From: Sporothrix humicola
Taxonomy: Eukaryota; Ascomycota; Sordariomycetes; Ophiostomatales; Ophiostomataceae
DNA length: 64,000 nt
Direction: 5' to 3'
Assembly (NCBI GenBank): GCA_021396245.1
Contig: WNYE01000024.1
Span: forward strand, 124,001-188,000
Shown here: piece by piece, positions 42,237 to 53,943 of the stretch
How the letters are laid out: the number at the start of each line of letters is the position of its first letter
Position numbering within the stretch: position 1 is the first letter of the stretch
Notes under the pieces: generated by a model
What the model saw: only the letters and a program-made list of their open reading frames with translations
The model's database searches: none
What the model was told of the DNA's origin: nothing
Made by a program: the position numbers and the translations under genes

Positions 42237-43661
42237 ATTGCAAAATGTGGGTGTCGACAATGCACTTGATTATGCAAGTGGTCGCGTAGTCGATGACGAG
42301 CTTGGAGGATCAAATAAAGGTCGAGTCGATACAAAAATAAAAGAGGCACCAGACGGGACTTGTCTGGTACACCGAATTGGAGAAGCTGAAATCAGAAAAT
42401 AGAACAGAAAATAAAATTGGAGTAAGCCCCGTCCTTTCCTTTTCAAAAATGATGTGATCGAGCCTGTTGGGCATTTCCCATGTCTCGTCCTGTCTTGACC
42501 GGGTGCATTGTCGTATAAGAGGGCAGGTGTGCCGGCACACGTCCGCGATGCCCCAGTCGTCTCCGATACACCGGTCGAGTGTTTTTGTCATGTTAGTGAC
42601 GACGAGGCACTTGCAAGGCACTCGACCGTGGAATCGGCTCAGTGTGCTGCAGAATCTCCACTTTGTGGAGTCGTATCGGACTTGTCTCCCCTTTGTTCCC
42701 CTTCGGGCCCTCCTTCGCGTTTCTGACGACCGCCAAACCGGGGCAAAGCCTTGTAGCCGGGGTCATTTAGGCCGTTGGCGCCTCTCACCTCATTCATATG
42801 ACGGATGTTGTCATCGATAAGAGAGGGTCCTATGGGGCGAGAAAGAAGAGCGAGATGTCCTTGTAATGTCCTCGAGAAAAGCGAATTTGTTCTCGTGTTC
42901 TTTTGGTCAATTTAGGTGATATTATTGGGAGACAAACAGACGCCCAAAAAGTGAAGCAACCACGGAAAAGCAAAAACTGACAACAGAGAATCAATAGTCA
43001 GAAAGCCAATTCACTGAGCCGTAGTCGTCGGGCGAGTCTTGGAAGGTCTTGGTCGTGGCGTCGTCGGTTTGTTGCGGCTTCACCTGACCGACGACGCCAC
43101 TACCAAGCTTTTGGTTGCCGAAAAAGGTGAAGAAAGAGAAAAGAGAACGAAGGGAAATTCCGAGAAAAAAGCTGGAGTCTCCAGGCCGCCCCCAGCGCCT
43201 TCCAGTTGGGGATTTTGGGACATTCACGCAAACAAGGCAGGTGTGCTCGGCGTGTCAGTGGATGGCGACTACTGTATTAGGAAAGTAGGCCAGTCCAGGC
43301 CTGTAAAATCAAATTCGCTTCCCTGACCGCCTTGTCATGTTTCTTTCAGGGGAGTAAATACAGTGAATTCTGCCAGCCTTTTGTTTGGGTCCCTTATCGC
43401 TTATCTTATCTCTTATCCGTCAAAAATGTCCCAAAGCAGCTACCAAAACAACCAACGCAGTTACCTAAAAATATCTGATGTCAAAGTGAACGAAGGGATC
43501 TCAAAAACAAAGAGTCTTCCATCAACTTTTGGCATTCCTCAACAACAGCCCGAAAAGAGATTCTGCAACGAACGAAATTATCGAAAATACCTTCGTAAAC
43601 AATCAGATCATCGACTATAATCGACAGAAACGACCTTGACGTATAAAATCGACATTTCATC
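42237..43661. other. Intergenic with a long hairpin, no gene seen
   Basis: Promoter region between the divergent sulfatase and helicase genes. Apart from the 21-bp hairpin at 43048-43107 and a TATAAAA at 43642 that is too close to the helicase ATG to act in the usual way, I see no feature. Confidence 0.6.
43048..43107. repeat. Inverted repeat, 21-bp stem with one mismatch
   Basis: The left arm 43048-43068 contains GTGGCGTCGTCGGT; the right arm 43087-43107 contains ACCGACGACGCCAC. The inner 14 pairs are perfect, then one mismatch, then six more pairs (CTTGGT with ACCAAG). The loop is 18 bases. GC-rich arms sit in an otherwise mixed spacer. Confidence 0.85.
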
Positions 43662-45647
43662 ATGTCGGACCAGGCCCAGGGCAGAAAGCCTAACCGTCGG
43701 CCTAGAAATAGAGGTCGTGGCGGCGGTGGTGGCGGCGGCGGTGGCCGTGGCGGTGGAGGAGGCGGTCGTGGTGGCCACAGACATGGCAATGTCGGTAACC
43801 GAAATGACAACGATGATAGCGACGTCGCTATGACCGACGCCGCCGACTCGCTTCGTCCCTTCCCCGCTCCTTTGTCGGGCCCTCCATCCAACAACATTTC
43901 GGGCGTGGCCACGCCCATGCTGAGCGAGGCCGTGCCCTCAGACACGCCGCGGTTCACGGACATCAACGCCAACGGCGTGGTCGTCGACCCGATCCTGATT
44001 GACACGATCACGCACGACCTCAAGTTTGAGCACATGATGCCGGTACAGGCAGCCACGATCCACGAGCTGCTGCCGCCCAAGCGCACGGATGCACTCGTCC
44101 AGGCCAAGACGGGCACGGGCAAGACGATTGCGTTCTTGCTGCCGGCGATCCAGACGATGCTCAACAAGCAGAAGCAGCTGGGCAAGTTCCACGGCGGGCC
44201 GTCGACGCGCAACAACAACCACATTTCGCTCCTAGTAATGGCGCCGACGCGCGAGCTGGCGATGCAGATTGCCAAGGAGGCCAAGAACTTGCTGGGCCGC
44301 ATGCCAGAGTACCACGTGTGCATTGCCGTCGGCGGCACGAACAAGGACCGCGAAGAGAAGCAGATTCTGGCGGGGTGCGACATTCTGGTGTCGACGCCGG
44401 GCCGGATGCTGGACCACGTCGGAGGCAACGCCGACATCAAGGACGCCCTCGCAAAACTGGACACGCTGGTGCTGGACGAGGCCGACCGGCTGCTGGACAT
44501 GGGCTTCCTGCCGGCGCTCAAGCAGATTGTTGCCTGTCTCCCTGACAAGGTGTCCACCAAGCGGCAGGGCATGCTGTTCTCGGCCACGGTGCCGGCGCAC
44601 GTCGCCCAGGTGGCCAGCCTGGTGCTCTCGCCCGGCTACAAGTCCATCTCAACGATTCCCAAGGGCGAGGCCTCGACGCACGCACGTGTGACGCAGCTGC
44701 TGATCGAGGTGCCGTCGTTTGCCGACCTGGCGCCCGCTCTGGTGGGCGCGATCCGCCGCGAGATGCAGCAGCTTCAAAACCAAAACGCCGGCGGCACGTT
44801 CAAGGCCATTGTGTTTGCGCAGACGGCCGCGCAGGCCGACTTTTACGGGTACCTGCTGGCCAGCCTGCCGGACATGCCGCCCTCGTGGACGCTGCACGCG
44901 CGCCACGCGCAATCGAAGCGCACCAACGTGACCAACTCGTTCCGCGGCGCGGCCACGGGCGTCCTCGTGGCCACCGACGTTGTGGCCCGCGGCATGGACT
45001 TCCCGGCCGTCACGACCGTGTTCCAGGTCGGCATCCCCATGGACAAGGAGTCCTACATCCACCGGCTGGGCCGGACAGCGCGTGGTGCCGCCGGTTCAGA
45101 CCCGTCCAACGCGGCCGGCCCCGACGCGGCGTCGTCCACGACCGAATCGGGCCGCGGCGTCTTCCTCGTGTCCGCCGTCGAGTCGTATTTCCCCACCCGC
45201 GTGCTCCGCGAGATCAACTTTGTGCGCGAGGACCCGGACCTATCGTCCCTCGACCAACTCTCACCCATCATCGACGGCATGGACGAGGGCATGGTCGGCA
45301 AGACGTACCAGGCGTGGCTGGGCTACTACAACGGCCACATGAAGAGCCTGCGCTGGGACAAGGCGCTGCTCGTGCAGGCGGCCAACGAGTTTGCGCGCGA
45401 CGGCCTGCACGCCGTGAGCACGCCTGCGCTGCAAAAGTCGACGGTCGGCAAGATGGGCCTGCGCGGTACGCCCGGCCTTGTGGTCGTGGCCGATGCTCCG
45501 CGCCAACACCGTAACGGCGGTGGAGGCGGCGGTGGTGGCGGCGGCGGACGGTCGATCGGCAGTGGCGGTCAAGGCCAGGGCGGTGGTCAGGGTGGAGGCG
45601 GACAGAGAGGCCCCGGTGCTGGTGGAGGTGGCCGTCGTCGGAACTAG
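43662..45647 (+). CDS. DEAD-box RNA helicase, Mss116-type
   Basis: Single exon, 661 residues. Motifs in order: PVQAATIHELL (Q-like region), I AKTGTGKT (148-155), Ia APTRELAMQI, GRMLDH, II DEAD (272-275), III SAT (about 307), then TGVLVATDVVARGMDFPAV and VI YIHRLGRTARG (about 465-473). The extension after the core (YFPTRVLREINFV, TYQAWLGYYNGHMKSLRWDK) matches the Mss116/CYT-19 branch, which remodels group I and II introns and other RNAs in mitochondria. Both ends are unusual: an N-terminal Gly/Arg tract (GRGGGGGGGGGRGGG) and a C-terminal Gly/Gln/Arg tract. I see no obvious mitochondrial presequence, so location is uncertain. A TATAAAA lies only 20 bases before the ATG. Confidence 0.92.
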   Translation: MSDQAQGRKPNRRPRNRGRGGGGGGGGGRGGGGGGRGGHRHGNVGNRNDNDDSDVAMTDAADSLRPFPAPLSGPPSNNISGVATPMLSEAVPSDTPRFTDINANGVVVDPILIDTITHDLKFEHMMPVQAATIHELLPPKRTDALVQAKTGTGKTIAFLLPAIQTMLNKQKQLGKFHGGPSTRNNNHISLLVMAPTRELAMQIAKEAKNLLGRMPEYHVCIAVGGTNKDREEKQILAGCDILVSTPGRMLDHVGGNADIKDALAKLDTLVLDEADRLLDMGFLPALKQIVACLPDKVSTKRQGMLFSATVPAHVAQVASLVLSPGYKSISTIPKGEASTHARVTQLLIEVPSFADLAPALVGAIRREMQQLQNQNAGGTFKAIVFAQTAAQADFYGYLLASLPDMPPSWTLHARHAQSKRTNVTNSFRGAATGVLVATDVVARGMDFPAVTTVFQVGIPMDKESYIHRLGRTARGAAGSDPSNAAGPDAASSTTESGRGVFLVSAVESYFPTRVLREINFVREDPDLSSLDQLSPIIDGMDEGMVGKTYQAWLGYYNGHMKSLRWDKALLVQAANEFARDGLHAVSTPALQKSTVGKMGLRGTPGLVVVADAPRQHRNGGGGGGGGGGGRSIGSGGQGQGGGQGGGGQRGPGAGGGGRRRN

Positions 45648-46025
45648 ACGATGGTGTGCCTTGCAAGACACGCTTTGAGACGCAAGACGATTCACTGATG
45701 ATGCTTTATCTGACTGTTTTAGACGGGCCATGGGAATATACCAATACCAATGCTTTTTGTTTTTAGTATAGACACGAGGTTATGCATGACGGAATGGAGG
45801 GCAATAAAAGACACAAGGGATAAAGGACACAAAAGAGAAAAAGATACAATCAAATTCACGAAAAGGAACAAAATCACGGGAAAAGGAGAACTGGCGCGGG
45901 AAAGGATATCTGGGTGGCCTTTTGTCATGATGGATTCTACGTACTGTCTGTTTACCTTTTGTTTTTGTTTTCATTTTTATACAATAATTTACATGTTCTG
46001 CGATATCACGTTTTCGCATCACTGC
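45648..46025. other. Convergent 3' spacer
   Basis: AT-rich spacer between the 3' ends of the helicase (+) and the Zn2Cys6 regulator (-). No gene seen. Confidence 0.7.
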
Positions 46026-48754
46026 TCATCCGTTCATGCCAAAGTCGAACATGGCCATGTCTTTGAGGGGCGCAACGTACTGCGGTCCTTCGGCCGTCAA
46101 CTCGAGCAGTTGTGAGAGCAAGTCGGAATCCGACACGTCCAGGTTGAGGCCGGTCAGGTTCAGAGTGTCGGGAACATCGGGTTCGAGCGTGAAGAGGCCG
46201 GGGGCTGGTGGTGGGCCAGGATTCGTTACGCCGACGTTGACGCCGACTGATACTCCTGGGACGCCTCCAACGCTGTTGTTATTGTTCATTCCCACGCTGC
46301 TTGTCACCCCCACCAGGCTGTCCATGGGCCCCAAGTCCCGGTTTCTGAGCTCGACCAGCCGCTGCCGCCAGCCGACCAGCAGCGGGTTCTCGGTGGCGTC
46401 TTCGCTTCCCACGGGTGGTGCGGCCTGTCTCGCGTCTGGTTGTTGTCCAGCACCGTTCCTAAAGGCCATCATCCTCTCTTCCGCTTTGGCTCTGACCTCG
46501 AGCAGCCACTGCAGGTTGCGGGCGACCCACGGGTAGGGCACGGTCGGCTGGATGGCGGAGTAGACGGCGATGATGGCGTTCAAGTCGCTGCGGGCCTGTT
46601 CAACGAGCGGGCCGCCCGGGTTGGCAATGCACAGCGTGGCCATGATGACAGCGCCCGAGAAAGCATGGTTCCAGAAGAACCAGTGGCGCGTCGAGATGCG
46701 GGGGAAGAGGGCGTGCAGCGACAGCAGGTTGGCAATGAGCATGCGGCTGCGCTCGACGACGGCGAGGAACGCCTCGCCATAGGAGGACGAGGAGGACGGG
46801 TCGGCGGCAGGGCCGGCGGCGGCGGCGGCGCGGACGGCGCGGATAAAGTAGGGACGGAACATTGATAGGAGGAGAGAGGATGTGCAGTCGATGAGGTCGT
46901 GCGACTGGAAGACGAGCCGCAGGTCTCTCGTCGGCGGCGGCGTGTCGGCCTCGACCTCGGCCTGCGTGGCATACCTTGAAGCCATGAACTGGAGGGCGGC
47001 GCGGTTCCGTAAATGAAAAGGGACCTGGCGCTCGAGGGCCAGCACTTTCTCCCCAATGGCGTGCATGCGCGCGTAGTCGGAGCGGATCTTGAGGCTTTCC
47101 TGGAGGGCCTCCTGGGCGAGCATCGAAATCAAACAGCGCTGCTTGAGGAAGCGCACAAAGCCGCCTGGTGCTTGAGCGGGTGGCTGTGTCAGCGGTTGAG
47201 ACCGAGTCATCCCCGCCGGCACCACATCCTCCTCCTCCATGTCGTCCGGCAGCTTCGTGTCAAACATGTCCGTGTGCAGCCCGCTCGGGCGGTCCCAGTT
47301 GCACGAGATGAGAATGTCGGTGCTGTACGTCTCCCAAAAGGTGCGCCTTCTGTTATTCAAGTCCTTGGCCGACAGGCCCCAGCTCTCGCCGTCGCGGTGC
47401 AGGCCCATGGCCAAGATGATGCGCATCGCCATGCCGCGGATCTGCCACGACATGTCGGGCATGCCGACGTAGGCCGTGTACTTTGCCATGAGACTGAGGG
47501 TCTGGACGGTCGTCAGCGAGTTGTTGACCAGAAACTTGCCGGCCACCAGGCACTGCTGCGACAGCCGGTAAAACGCCATGGACGCCGGGTCGTCGGGGGC
47601 GAGCTCCATGTTTGTGAGCGAGCCGAGGGCCAAGACAATGTACACAAGGGCCAGCAGCTGGACGGCCATGCTGGGATGCTGGGGCGTCGACACGGTTCCC
47701 TGGCTGTCCATGTCATACAACCACCGTAAGACCGCCAGCAGATCTTCTTCCAGAATCGGCGACCCGTTCCAGGCAATGTACCGGTGGAAACACGTCACCA
47801 GGTGCAGGGCCTCTTCTTTGGGGGGTAGCTGGGCCCACAGACTGGCAAAGTCGCTGCCGCCAGCAGCCGGTTGTGGTCGTTGACCACCACCCCCACCCCC
47901 CTGAAAAGGAAACGCCTCCGACAGTCGCGACGACGGCGACGGCGGCCGCGTCTCTGGCTGTTCTTTTGTCTCGTCGCGCAGCCACTGGAAACTCGCCGAC
48001 TGCCCGATGAATTTTGAGCGTCCGTCGGCGTTGACCACCAGCGTGCCCACGCCGGCTGCCTCGCGCGTGGCGTCTGTGGGTGTTGACGTCGACTGGAGAG
48101 GAAGGCCAGGCGCTGGGTCAGATCCTGTAGCCACATCCTGTCGAAGTGTTGTCGCCGTCGGCGGTGATCCTCCGATCAGACTCGATATCGACGGCCCGAC
48201 CGAGACAGCTGAACGTCCTGGCGTCGAGCCGGCGCGGCCAGGACTGCCGTCAGCCCGCTCAGACGGCGTTGCATTTCTGTTGTTGTCATTACTCGCCGTG
48301 TCTGTGTCACATGGCGGCCACAGCTGCGATCGCTCCATTTGAGACACCCGCGACCGGATACTGCGCATGCTGCCCAGCGTGTGCTGTGGGCAAATGTGCG
48401 CACACCCGCGCTTGGTGCAATTGCTGCAGGGGACTTTTGTTGTTAGACGGGGCATTCAACATTGATTTCTGGTACACAGAGACATACCTTGTCGATCGCA
48501 TCGTATCTTTAACCGTCGGCATTCTGGTCGTGTCAGTGTCAATTGTAAGGCAGCTCAGGGGTGGAGGAGAAATAAATTTGAAGACAGAAAAGGTGAAGCA
48601 TAAAAACCGAAGAAAACATGAGACAATGCGACGTCAACTCACCTGCACAGTTGAGAATCGGCCGAGGCCGCTTGACCGGCCGTCGTGCCGGGCTGGGGTT
48701 TGCGCCTGGCGGTGGAGGTTGACCGCCATCGCCAGGCAGTGGTGCGGTCTGCAT
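46026..48754 (-). CDS. Zn2Cys6 fungal transcription factor
   Basis: Exons 48643-48754, 48488-48523 and 46026-48433, with introns 48524-48642 and 48434-48487, encode 851 residues. The binuclear cluster is rebuilt across two introns: Cys36, Cys39, Cys46, Cys52, Cys55 and Cys64, spaced C-x2-C-x6-C-x5-C-x2-C-x8-C, within AECRRLKIRCDRQVPCSNC. A basic segment RRPVKRPRP precedes it. The middle carries the fungal-specific regulatory domain: FHRYIAWNGSPILEEDLLAV, MSWQIRGMAMRIILAMGLHR, RRRTFWETYSTDILISCNWD and RPSGLHTDMFDTKLPDDMEE. The C-terminal tail is Gly/Asn/Val-rich and acidic, likely an activation region. Targets are unknown; the neighbouring MFS pump on the same strand is a candidate. Confidence 0.94.
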
Positions 48755-49445
48755 ATCGGCGCAGAGATGTACAAACGTTCAATGCACGACGATCTTTCAA
48801 TTGCGGGAAGAAAGAAAGAAAACTCGAGGTTCAGTGAGAACGCTGTACGAGTGCTCTTCAGTGAGCTAACATCGCGACATTCTGTGGGGAAATCACGTGT
48901 GGGGCTGGCTCTGGCTTTGGATCTGGAGTCGGCGTCGTCTTTGTGGAGGATCGCTCTTTCCCCAGACTTTCCCAAGTCTTTGTTAGTGAACATGGCAAAC
49001 GACGTCAAAGAGATCAGGACAACAGTCAAATTGGCGAAGATGAAAGTAAGAATTAAAACAAACGGTTAATGTATTTTCAAGAAATTAATATGAGAACTTT
49101 CGATGCTATGTTTTTTTTAAAAAAAAAAAAAAAAAAAAACTTAGATATTCTCCCGATAAAATTCAATGTCACAAAGAAGCAACAAAACAACAGTGGTTTC
49201 AGAAACAAAATTAAGTAACAAGAACACATCACACAACTAAACCAATAATTACTGAAAATAATCTGCTTAACTCACGTTATCATCACTTTGCGATTATTTC
49301 CATGGCATTTCAAGTTACTTCTGGTCACGGCCACAGCCTTGGGGCTTTGTTGTAGATCAAATATGTTCAATTTTGGTTTTTATTTTGAATTTTGGTTATC
49401 TCTCCATGTTCTTCAACAGTTATATCCAGCTCCTCGTCAGACAGC
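48755..49445. other. Spacer with T8A21 tract
   Basis: Upstream region of the Zn2Cys6 gene and 3' region of the MFS pump. Bases 49111-49139 are eight T followed by 21 A. No gene seen. Confidence 0.7.
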
Positions 49446-51188
49446 CTACTGCTCGACCTTGCCGTCCTCGAGCTCGTTCTTGTGGTCCTTGTTGTTGAGC
49501 GTGGCGGCGACCTGGCTGGTCATGACGGACTCGACGCGTGGGAGGAAGAACGAGGTAATAATAGCGATGCCCGTAAAGGCAATGGTGACCAGGAAGACGG
49601 TGCGGTAGGCGTCGACGTTGGCCTGCTTGTAGGCCTTGGTGCCGGCGGCCGTGATGGCATCGGTGAGGCCGTCCACCGTGGAAAAGTCGCCCGTCGACAG
49701 AGCGGCAATGAAGGCGGCGACACTCGAGGCGGGCAGGCCGGCGGCCTCGAGGGCGGCAGGGACCTGGGCGGCGACCGTGCTGGCCAGGCGGTTGTTGAGC
49801 ACGACCGTATAAATAGTGGAGGCGATGCTGACGATCAGGAAACGGACGGAGCCGGCCAGACCGCCGGCACTGCCGAGCTCCTGTTGGTTGTTGGTGGAGA
49901 GGGTGATCATGGTGATGGCGAGGGACTCGGCCCAGCCGACGAAGAACACGCCGAGGGTCATGATTGTGGAGGAGCGGGCCTTGCTGTCGACGGTCGAGGT
50001 GGCCATGCTGCCAAAGAAGATGCCCGACAGGATCAGAGTCACAGTGCACTGCAGCTTGTAGTGCTGAATGTACTTGGCAGCCATGCCGCCGACAACCTGG
50101 CCGGCGATGATGCCGAGGCCGACCAAGCTCGACAGCCAGCCGTTGACGGTGCTGTTGCCGTCGGCGTACAGAACACCAACCATGGACGGCCAGATGAGGG
50201 CCAGGGCGTAGTACATGGACGCGCCGAGACCAGAAACGACGACGGCGGCCGACCAGCGCTTGTTGCGGAAGTACTCGACCTGGATCAGGGGTTCCTTGAG
50301 GTCCATAAACGTCTCCCAGAAACCGAGGGCGATGAGACCAACGGCACCCGCGACTAAGGTGCCAATGACATAGCCCGACTTCCAGGGGTAGACGGAACCG
50401 CCCCAGGACAGACCGAGCACAAAGATCAGGAGGCCGCCGAGGTACAGGATCGTGCCAATGTAGTCAAATTGCTTGACAAAAGCCATCTTGCTGGCGTTGC
50501 GGTGCTTCATCTCGAACGTCGGCGGGTGGTAGAACAGGACCCAGCACAGCAGACCGAGACCGTTGACGCCGATCAACAGGTAGTACACTCCGCGCCAGCC
50601 GACACTGGGGTACTTGCTCAAGAACGTCTGGCCAAGCACGGGCGCGACACCCGAGCCGGGAATGCAGAAAATGTAGAGGAAACCGTTGCCGGCAAAGCGG
50701 TACTTCATCGGCACAATCTCGCCCATGACATAATAGTAGGAAAGCTGGGCCGATGCGCCGATTCCAATAATGGTGCTGCCCGCAATGAGGGCGCCCACAT
50801 TCTGCGCCGTCGCCGCCACAATGCTGCCCACCAGGCCAAACACGGCGCCGCCCACAAACACCCAACGGCGGCCAAAGATGTCGGACACACGGCCGATAAT
50901 TGTGAGGAACACAGCCGACGTTAGCGTGTACGTTAGCGACACCCAGGTAATGTTGGCACTGGGGCCCAGATCATTGTTGATTTCCGACAGGATGGGCGCG
51001 GCATAACCGAACCCGGCCACACCGGCCCACAGACCGAGAGCCATGGCCGCCATCGACCCGACAAAGAAGCTGCTCCGGAAGTAGCCCGGCCGCAAATGGT
51101 GGGCATCCGTCTCGAAGCCGCCAATGGCCATCTCGTCGTGGCTCGAGTGGCCATGCTCGTTGTCGATGTCGTCGACCTTGTCGGCCAT
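49446..51188 (-). CDS. MFS efflux pump, TRI12 / DHA2-type (14 spans)
   Basis: Single exon, 580 residues from the ATG at 51188 (MADKVDDIDNEHGHSSHDEM); the frame runs ten codons further up but only to a TTG. Recognisable parts are ITWVSLTYTLTSAVFLTIIG, motif A GRVSDIFGRRWVFVGG, then GASAQLSYYYVMGEIVPMKY, the mid-section GLSWGGSVYPWKSGYVIGTL, and a long extracellular insertion near the C-terminus (AALEAAGLPASSVAAFIAAL) before the last span. This matches the fungal TRI12 family of 14-span drug:H+ antiporters, which export toxins such as trichothecenes or move siderophores. The substrate here is not fixed by sequence. The gene lies 690 bases upstream of the Zn2Cys6 regulator start, same strand. 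Confidence 0.93.
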   Translation of the reverse strand: MADKVDDIDNEHGHSSHDEMAIGGFETDAHHLRPGYFRSSFFVGSMAAMALGLWAGVAGFGYAAPILSEINNDLGPSANITWVSLTYTLTSAVFLTIIGRVSDIFGRRWVFVGGAVFGLVGSIVAATAQNVGALIAGSTIIGIGASAQLSYYYVMGEIVPMKYRFAGNGFLYIFCIPGSGVAPVLGQTFLSKYPSVGWRGVYYLLIGVNGLGLLCWVLFYHPPTFEMKHRNASKMAFVKQFDYIGTILYLGGLLIFVLGLSWGGSVYPWKSGYVIGTLVAGAVGLIALGFWETFMDLKEPLIQVEYFRNKRWSAAVVVSGLGASMYYALALIWPSMVGVLYADGNSTVNGWLSSLVGLGIIAGQVVGGMAAKYIQHYKLQCTVTLILSGIFFGSMATSTVDSKARSSTIMTLGVFFVGWAESLAITMITLSTNNQQELGSAGGLAGSVRFLIVSIASTIYTVVLNNRLASTVAAQVPAALEAAGLPASSVAAFIAALSTGDFSTVDGLTDAITAAGTKAYKQANVDAYRTVFLVTIAFTGIAIITSFFLPRVESVMTSQVAATLNNKDHKNELEDGKVEQ

Positions 51189-53900
51189 CTTGAAGGAGGT
51201 CGAGGTTGGTGGTGTCAAGGGAATAAGGGAGTGTTGGGTTGGAGTCGACTTGGAGTTGGAGATGTTCTCCTTGGAGAGCTTGGAGGTTGGAGGCCTTGGA
51301 GAAGGGGAAAGAAAGGGAACGGCCTGTACTTATGGAATACACGAGTCAGGTATTGAGGGGAAAACTGTTTTCCACGTGGTGGTGACAGGAGAAAATCCAG
51401 ACAAAAAGCCAGGGAAAGACCAAGAGAAAGAGTAACACACCTCGAGAAACGTGAGTCTGCACGGAGAACTGCCGATCCCTTGGCTTTTGTAGTCTCCTCA
51501 CCATGTCCTCCAAGACCTCCAAGACGTGCAACACCTTTCGCCATTCAAGGTATCATCGCGGTCCAGACTCCCGGGAGACGTTACCCCAACAGCTCGTGAA
51601 AAAGACCGTACATCCATCAATGCCAGGTGTGACGAGAGAAATCAAAACAGGGGCCATGTTGGCCCTGGCACACGAATCATGGTGTTGAACATGCCGACTC
51701 AGTAGTACGAAACGACATCCTCCAAAACGGAATATGCCCGTGTGTCCGGACCCTGACCTTGAGTGTCTTAGCCAATGATGTCTGCAGGAGTTGGGGTCGA
51801 GGGTCTTGGAGGAGGAGGACATTCAGCTGGGCTTGTGTTTGTGTGTGTGTTGCCTGTTGTATCCTTCCGTCTGCTGTGTGGCCCGGCCTCTGGAAATATG
51901 GAAAAAAGGAACTTTCATTTTCCTGGGGAACAAATCACGGAGACGCCATGTAAAATCTGGAGAAACGTCTGGGGAAAGAAGTTAGCAAACCCAAATCACA
52001 GCAAATCATGAGTGGTAAGGGTAACCGTTGCCGCAAAGGATGCACAGCAAATGGGCCACAATGGGCCACAGCTCAAGCGATGTGGAAACAACCCACCTTC
52101 TTTTGTCTCTTTGGAGGAAGTGATGCCTTTTGGAGACGTTTCTTTGGCTGTTTTCCTCTGGGGTTCTGGGAAGAGATGCCGGCCTTCCCCGGAGTAATCC
52201 ACCCAAAGCCCACCAAAAGATACTCCGAGCTGGGGAAAGGAAGCATAAGAAGAGGAAAATGAGGGAAAAGAGGAAAAGATGGAGAAGATCCTTATTCCCC
52301 ACAGCCAGCCTCACGTCTGGGGTCTTCTGGGGAAGCCATCCTCATCCATATCCTTTCTCGTTTTTGTTTTGTCTTTTCGACTCCATTTGTTCCTTCTCAT
52401 TCTCTAATTAGGGCCTGGGTGTCAGTAGCTCCCGCGTGGCTGGCCGTTTCGATGTCAGTGGCTGTTTTAGAAGGCGTTCGGAGGCTTTTTGTCGATTGGT
52501 GGTGCGAGAAGAGGAAATGAGTAAAAAGGGAATGAGGGTTAAAAGTTGAAAGGTTGCTGCGACGTAGTGATTCATCGCCGACATGGCGCGTGCGGGGAAG
52601 TTGGGGAGGAACGACCTAACAAAACGTTGTTCAGGGCAGGAACGGGCAGGAAAGGGCAAGAAAGGGCAGGAAAGGGCAGGGACGGACAGAAACGACAGGG
52701 CAGACAGGGCACTTGACTCGCTAGCGGTCGGATCGTGCAGCACCCAACTGCGCTATGGCTGCGCTAATGACGCGGGTGCCGGGGCGAATTTATGGAAGGA
52801 GCGAAGAACAAGGAGAAGGAAAGACGACTGCACAACAACAGCACAAAGCTTGGCAAACTCAAAATGGAAAATGGATGCGAGACAGCAACGCGACGACACG
52901 ACAAGGACATCACGACAAGAAGTCTAAAAGACAAAGCGGCCCCAGGTTGGCGAGGGACAAGAGCGGACAAGAGGCTAGATGGTTTGTGGCTGATATGAAA
53001 GTCAGAGGACTCGACAAAACAGACAAAACGGACGGAGCAAAAACACGGAATGCTCGGACAAGAACACGAAGACAAGAGAGGACAGAGGACAGAAGACAGA
53101 AGAGGGTGTGCAGCACGGTCAGCCAAAGAGCTGAGGAGAAGCTGAAGAGAGGATTGGGGCTAATGATCGTGATATTAAGGCTCGATGAATAATCGCGATG
53201 AACGAGCGCAAGCCACGATGCTGGAGAGATCGAAAGAGGACAGCAACTGGCGCCTTCCTGACTAATAAGAGGGAACCAAACAAAAGACATGCCGACAAGG
53301 AAAGGAGTACATTTCCTGTTTGAGGACCCTAGATTGTGAGGACAAACAAACGGAAGAGAAGCAAGCAAAACGATATTCTGGGAAACAAGCGAGGAGAAAA
53401 GGAGAAACATGCACACACAATGGTTTCCGTGGCTGGGGCAGGAATTGGCAAGAATTGATCGAGACTCGAGACTCGAAATGCAGATTTTGAGGACGGGGTG
53501 TCGAGGATCGAGGATCGAGGCAAACATGTTGCTGGGATAACTAACAAAGAACAAATAAGGACAGAAAATATCCACGATGCCGAGTACCTGCTGCCGAGAG
53601 GAGGAGAGAACCTACCGGATTGCAGATTGAAGATGACGATGATTGAAACAAACAAAGGATGGTCAGAATACCGGTTGTTCCATAACCTAGAAACACAGAC
53701 AGACATAAGGACATCAAGGACAAGGAGATTGGGATCGGGGACTCACCTCGCCAGCTTTGAGGACAAGATGCCGAGGGCAGCATGTCAAGTTTCTGGATGG
53801 AGCTGCTCTAGGGTCGCGGTCAGCTGTGAAAGGAGCACGAAAGCAGCGCTTGACTGGTTTTCGGGATACTCGTGTTAGCAGAGAGGACAAACAAATAGAA
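51189..53900. other. Gene-poor stretch with a 10-bp minisatellite
   Basis: Promoter of the MFS pump at the left end. Bases 52634-52710 repeat GGGCAGGAAA-like units about seven times, tailing into GACGGACAG and GACAGGGCA. Frames elsewhere are short, Lys/Arg- or Ser/Leu-rich, and overlap on both strands; none has a domain or intron structure I trust. Confidence 0.55.
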
Positions 53901-53943
53901 TGTAGGAAATGAGAAAGCAAGAGGTGCAGAAGGGGCAAAAAAC

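Noticed and set aside
51189..51218. Start of the MFS pump at 51218
   Set aside because: That codon is TTG; the ATG at 51188 fits the family N-terminus.
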